DNA of 64,000 nucleotides, from NCBI GenBank assembly GCA_035388825.1, contig DAOOQQ010000013.1, positions 1 through 64,000 of the forward strand, given 5' to 3'. The stretch comes from MWAR01 sp035388825 (GTDB lineage: Bacteria; Muiribacteriota; Ozemobacteria; Ozemobacterales; Ozemobacteraceae). This document shows positions 61,208 to 64,000 of this stretch, one piece after another; the stretch's first letter is position 1; the number at the start of each line of letters is the position of its first letter. The notes beneath the pieces are model-generated. The model made no database searches. It was not told the origin of the DNA and worked only from the letters and a program-made list of their open reading frames with translations. Made by a program: the position numbers and the translations under genes.

Positions 61208-62821
61208 ATGGATCTGATCAAGGAATTGAGCGACCATATCCGGGCGCGGTATCCGGTGCTGTATCTCGTGACGGGCGAGGAAGCCCGTGCCATGGCGGCT
61301 CTGAGCGATGTCGCAAAAGCCGTCGGCAAGACCCTCTGGATCTGGTCGGCCTCCGACGGGCTGATCGACCCGAAGGGGGCCGAGGTGAAGGATGCCAAAG
61401 GCGAGCCACTCGTCAGCCCGCTCAAAGCCCTTCGATACGCGCTCCGCTCGCAGGAAAAGGCGCTGTTCGTGTTCCGCGACCTCCATCTCTTCTTTGAAGA
61501 CCCGCTTCCGGCCTATCTGAGCGACCCGCTGCAGGTGCGCCGCCTGTTGCGCGACATCGCGATCGCGTTTCGGACGAGCTACAAGAGCCTCGTGCTGGTT
61601 TCCCCGATCCTGCGCGTGCCGCACGAACTCGAGAAAGAGATCACCGTGTTCGATTTCCCGATTCCCACCCAGAAGGAGATCGCCGGCCTGCTCGAGAGCG
61701 TCATCTCCGAAGTGCAGCGCATCCACGGCGGCAAGGTGCAGATCAGTCTCAACGCCGATGCCCGTGACCGCATCGTGAAATCCGTTTCCGGGCTCACCCA
61801 GTCCGAGGTCGAAAACGTGTTCAACCGGGCGATCGTGAACGACCTGAAGTTCGACGAGTCCGACATCCCGTTCATCCTTTCCGAGAAGAAGCAGATCATC
61901 CGCAAGAGTGGCCTGCTCGAATACTACGAGGTGCAGGAGCAGCTGGCGAACGTCGGCGGGCTGGAGATCCTGAAAGACTGGCTGGTCAAGCGCGGCGAGG
62001 CGTTCACGGCGCGGGCCCGCGAGTTCGGCCTGCCCGAGCCGAAGGGCATCCTGCTGCTGGGCGTTCAGGGCTGCGGCAAGAGCCTGATCTCGAAATCGAT
62101 CAGTTCGCTCTGGCGGCTGCCCCTGCTGCGGCTCGACGTGGGCTCGATCTTCGGGAAATACGTCGGCGAGTCCGAGGAAAACCTGCGACGCGCGATCCGC
62201 ATGGCGGAAGCGCTTTCCCCGACGATTCTCTGGCTCGACGAGATCGAGAAGGCGTTCGCCGGGGTCTCGGGCGGAAGCGGCGACGGCGGCGTCAGCAGCC
62301 GCATCTTCGGCAGCTTCATCACCTGGCTGCAGGAGAAGACGGTGCCGGTGTTCGTCATCGCGACCTCGAACAATATCCGCGACCTGCCGGCAGAGCTGCT
62401 GCGCAAGGGCCGGTTCGACGAGATTTTCTTCGTCGATCTGCCCACCGACGAGGAGCGGCGCGCCATCTTCACCATCCACCTCGCGAAGCGGCGGCGCGAT
62501 CCGGCGAAGTTCGATCTGGCCGAGCTTTCCGCCGTCAGCGAGGGCTTCTCGGGCGCCGAAATCGAGCAGGCCGTCATCAGCGCGATGTTCGATGCGTTCC
62601 ATGCCGGTCGCGACCTCGAGACCTCCGATCTGCGCAAGTCCCTCACCGAAACCGTGCCGCTCGCCGTCACGATGCGCGAGCAGATTGCCGGCCTGCGCGA
62701 CTGGGCCGCGACCCGCGCCAAGCGCGCCTCGATCGGAAAACCCCCGGCCGCCGGCGCCTCGGCACGCCCCGGGGCCTCCCACCCGGCCGGCCTCATCGAA
62801 CCTGGAGAAAAGAAGCCATGA
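61208..62821 (+). CDS. Ycf46-type AAA+ ATPase
   Basis: The 537-residue protein starts at ATG 61208 after GTGAGG. The N-terminal ~230 residues form a degenerate ATPase-like domain (YPVLYLVTGEEARAMAALSD, LFVFRDLHLFFED) without a P-loop. The C-terminal AAA domain has Walker A GVQGCGKSL near residue 284, Walker B TILWLDEIEKAF, sensor ATSNNIRDLP and Arg finger LLRKGRFDEIFFVD. This matches the Ycf46 family of cyanobacteria, plastids and scattered bacteria, whose role is poorly known. It overlaps a CheW-type gene by ATGA. Confidence 0.87.
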   Translation: MDLIKELSDHIRARYPVLYLVTGEEARAMAALSDVAKAVGKTLWIWSASDGLIDPKGAEVKDAKGEPLVSPLKALRYALRSQEKALFVFRDLHLFFEDPLPAYLSDPLQVRRLLRDIAIAFRTSYKSLVLVSPILRVPHELEKEITVFDFPIPTQKEIAGLLESVISEVQRIHGGKVQISLNADARDRIVKSVSGLTQSEVENVFNRAIVNDLKFDESDIPFILSEKKQIIRKSGLLEYYEVQEQLANVGGLEILKDWLVKRGEAFTARAREFGLPEPKGILLLGVQGCGKSLISKSISSLWRLPLLRLDVGSIFGKYVGESEENLRRAIRMAEALSPTILWLDEIEKAFAGVSGGSGDGGVSSRIFGSFITWLQEKTVPVFVIATSNNIRDLPAELLRKGRFDEIFFVDLPTDEERRAIFTIHLAKRRRDPAKFDLAELSAVSEGFSGAEIEQAVISAMFDAFHAGRDLETSDLRKSLTETVPLAVTMREQIAGLRDWAATRAKRASIGKPPAAGASARPGASHPAGLIEPGEKKP

Positions 62822-63366
62822 GCCCCGTTCTTCCCTTCCGCCGCGACTCGGATATCCTCGAACGGATCAAAAAACAGGGGGGCCGGACCGCCGAGGACAC
62901 CCGGTATCTTCAGCTCGTGACGGTGCGGCTCGGCGGAACCTCGTTCGCGGTCGATGCCCTCGCCGTGGCCGAAATCCTGATCGCTCCCCCCCTGATCGAT
63001 GTACCGGCCACCGCACCCCTGTTGAGCGGCGTGGTGAATATTCGTGGAAATATTATTCCCGTCTTCGATCCCCGTCCGCGGCTGAATATCGCCCCGGCTG
63101 ATCCCGGAACGCCGGCAACCGAAGAGGAACGACGGCTGCTCGTCTTCCGGGCCGCCGAGGGGCTTCTCGGAATGATCGTCGACGACGTGACGCTCCGGCT
63201 TTCCGACGGACGGGTGCCGCCCAGGCCCCCGGACGGCGTGACCCTCGCCCCCGGCTGCGCACGCATGGCCGAGATCGGCGAAAGCCTGCTTCCGCTCCTC
63301 GAGATCGAGGTCGTCCTGACTCCCGATGAACGGCGGGCGCTTTCCGACGTGAAAAATTCGTTTTGA
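62818..63366 (+). CDS. CheW-domain protein
   Basis: The 182-residue protein has an N-terminal extension of ~30 residues, then the CheW fold: TVRLGGTSFAVDALAVAEIL, LSGVVNIRGNIIPVFDPRPRL and LLVFRAAEGLLGMIVDDV. It couples receptors to a CheA kinase. No cheA or receptor gene is in the window; its partner here is the AAA+ gene with which it overlaps. 39 nt separate it from rubredoxin. Confidence 0.88.
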   Translation: MSPVLPFRRDSDILERIKKQGGRTAEDTRYLQLVTVRLGGTSFAVDALAVAEILIAPPLIDVPATAPLLSGVVNIRGNIIPVFDPRPRLNIAPADPGTPATEEERRLLVFRAAEGLLGMIVDDVTLRLSDGRVPPRPPDGVTLAPGCARMAEIGESLLPLLEIEVVLTPDERRALSDVKNSF

Positions 63367-63405
63367 TCGAGTTTTTTAATATCACCCTCAAGAGGAGAAT
63401 CTGAC

Positions 63406-63564
63406 ATGGACAAGTATCGATGCATGGTCTGCGGGTATGAGTATGATCCGGCCGTCGGTGATCCGGACGGCGGTATCGCTCCCGGCACCCCGTTCGAGAA
63501 GATTCCCGACTCCTGGGTCTGCCCGACCTGCGGCGTCAGCAAGGATCAGTTCGAGAAAATCTGA
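63406..63564 (+). CDS. Rubredoxin
   Basis: A 52-residue protein with both iron-binding pairs: YRCMVCGYEYDPAVGDPDGG and SWVCPTCGVSKDQF (C6, C9, C39, C42 by my count). The GIAPGTPFEKIPDSW segment is the rubredoxin loop. It carries one electron through an Fe(Cys)4 site, commonly to oxygen- or superoxide-reducing enzymes of anaerobes. AGAGGAG precedes ATG. It is the last gene before a hairpin. Confidence 0.95.
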   Translation: MDKYRCMVCGYEYDPAVGDPDGGIAPGTPFEKIPDSWVCPTCGVSKDQFEKI

Positions 63565-63579
63565 GGCGTGCGTGCCTGT

Positions 63580-63610
63580 GCGGGGCTTTCCGGCCGACGG
63601 AAGGCCCCGC
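63580..63610 (+). terminator. Hairpin after rubredoxin, probable terminator
   Basis: A 13-bp stem (63580-63592 with 63598-63610, one T-G pair) with loop GCCGA follows the rubredoxin stop. The following sequence CGTCCTTTCC is T-poor, so termination may be weak. Confidence 0.55.
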
Positions 63611-63688
63611 CGTCCTTTCCGCCGGCTTCGGAAAGGCTTGGAAATCCGGTGTCCGTTTCGCCGAAGGATACAGAAAAGGGAATGAAGC

Positions 63689-64000
63689 GTGATTTGCAGA
63701 AATATATATAAATATATAAATATAGCATTGTTATCTCTGGCGTTCTCGTTCGGCAACGCGTTCTGTCTGTTCGCCGCCGATGAGGCGGGATTGGCCGCAT
63801 TACGGCACCCGGCGCCGGGCGCCGAGATCCAGATCTGGCGCGATGCCGCCGGGGTGCCGCATGTCGTGGCGAGTTCGACGGCGGGGGCCTACTGGGGATT
63901 CGGCTACTGCATCGGCCAGGATCGGATGATGCAGCTTGAGCTGCTGCGTCGTTCCTGCCGGGGTACGCTTGCCGAGCTGTTCGGCCAGGCGTTCCTCGAG
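63689..64000 (+). CDS. Penicillin acylase-family protein, 3' end beyond window
   Basis: The GTG at 63689 follows AAAAGGG by 8 nt. A signal peptide covers about residues 1-30 (ICRNIYKYINIALLSLAF), encoded by a strongly AT-rich tract; an overlapping ATG (63682) is stopped after nine codons. The mature start has IQIWRDAAGVPHVVASS and FGYCIGQDRMMQLELLRRS, then GTLAELFGQAF, the conserved N-terminal motifs of penicillin amidase/acylhomoserine-lactone acylases. These Ntn-hydrolases cleave themselves before a Ser that lies beyond the window. Periplasmic; 104 codons visible. Confidence 0.85.
   Translation, partial: MICRNIYKYINIALLSLAFSFGNAFCLFAADEAGLAALRHPAPGAEIQIWRDAAGVPHVVASSTAGAYWGFGYCIGQDRMMQLELLRRSCRGTLAELFGQAFLE

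Noticed and set aside
61061..62782. A 573-codon - strand frame opposite the AAA+ ATPase gene
   Set aside because: Mirrors the ATPase; the + frame has Walker motifs, promoter and ribosome site.

Overview
The window comes from a GC-rich Gram-negative bacterium. It has a large lipopolysaccharide/O-antigen or capsule-type glycan locus, followed by housekeeping and signalling genes (rqcH, wecB, ftsH, rph, rdgB, a CheW protein, rubredoxin). Many coding stretches have long antisense open frames, as expected at high GC. HEAT, TPR, PilZ, HDOD and PP2C proteins and B12-binding-type radical SAM enzymes point to a little-studied, chemotaxis-competent lineage. I cannot assign a phylum from this sequence alone. 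There are no rRNA or tRNA genes, CRISPR arrays or insertion sequences that I can recognise.

Region A (1-29900, + strand) is a nearly continuous, translationally coupled glycan cluster. It holds three cytidylyltransferase-type genes plus rfbF, an unusual ligase-carrier-acyltransferase fusion (1445-4102), a DUF4910 peptidase-like protein, two B12-binding-type radical SAM proteins, five methyltransferase-like proteins (two with N-terminal zinc ribbons), and a Wzx-like flippase. It also holds a coupled block of 2-hydroxyacid dehydrogenase, SDR, HAD phosphatase, CMP-transferase, Gfo/Idh/MocA oxidoreductase, SDR and aminotransferase genes (13955-21425), a CDP-6-deoxyhexose cassette (rfbF, rfbG, a cupin epimerase, an SDR) and two glycosyltransferases.

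Region B (29916-36039, - strand) is a convergent operon: GT4, legB-like dehydratase, neuC/legG, neuB/legI, then a third B12-binding radical SAM gene. It makes a nonulosonic-acid precursor. The cytidylyltransferases that would activate it lie in region A. The GT4 here is a paralogue of the one ending region A.

Region C (36189-48780) holds a secreted beta-propeller protein, rqcH, a three-gene phosphorelay on the - strand (histidine kinase, receiver-HDOD, receiver-PP2C phosphatase), and divergently a DnaB-like ATPase gene followed by TPR and HEAT proteins. The kinase and the ATPase gene face each other across one promoter region. A small exported protein and a cell-wall amidase follow.

Region D (49188-64000) holds wecB, ftsH, a HEAT protein, and a zinc-ribbon gene behind a long structured leader. 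Next come a metallo-beta-lactamase protein, a bacterial protein resembling archaeal CTP-dependent riboflavin kinase, rph-rdgB with a strong terminator, a radical SAM/SPASM-like protein, a double-PilZ protein, a Ycf46-type AAA+ ATPase coupled to a CheW protein, rubredoxin, and the start of a penicillin acylase.

The most notable observations are the self-contained acyl-activation/transfer fusion, the coupled CMP-activation block at 13955-21425, the DnaB-like ATPase facing a phosphorelay, the RibK-like protein, and recurring AT-rich inverted repeats (TGATA-n-TATCA) scattered through GC-rich DNA.
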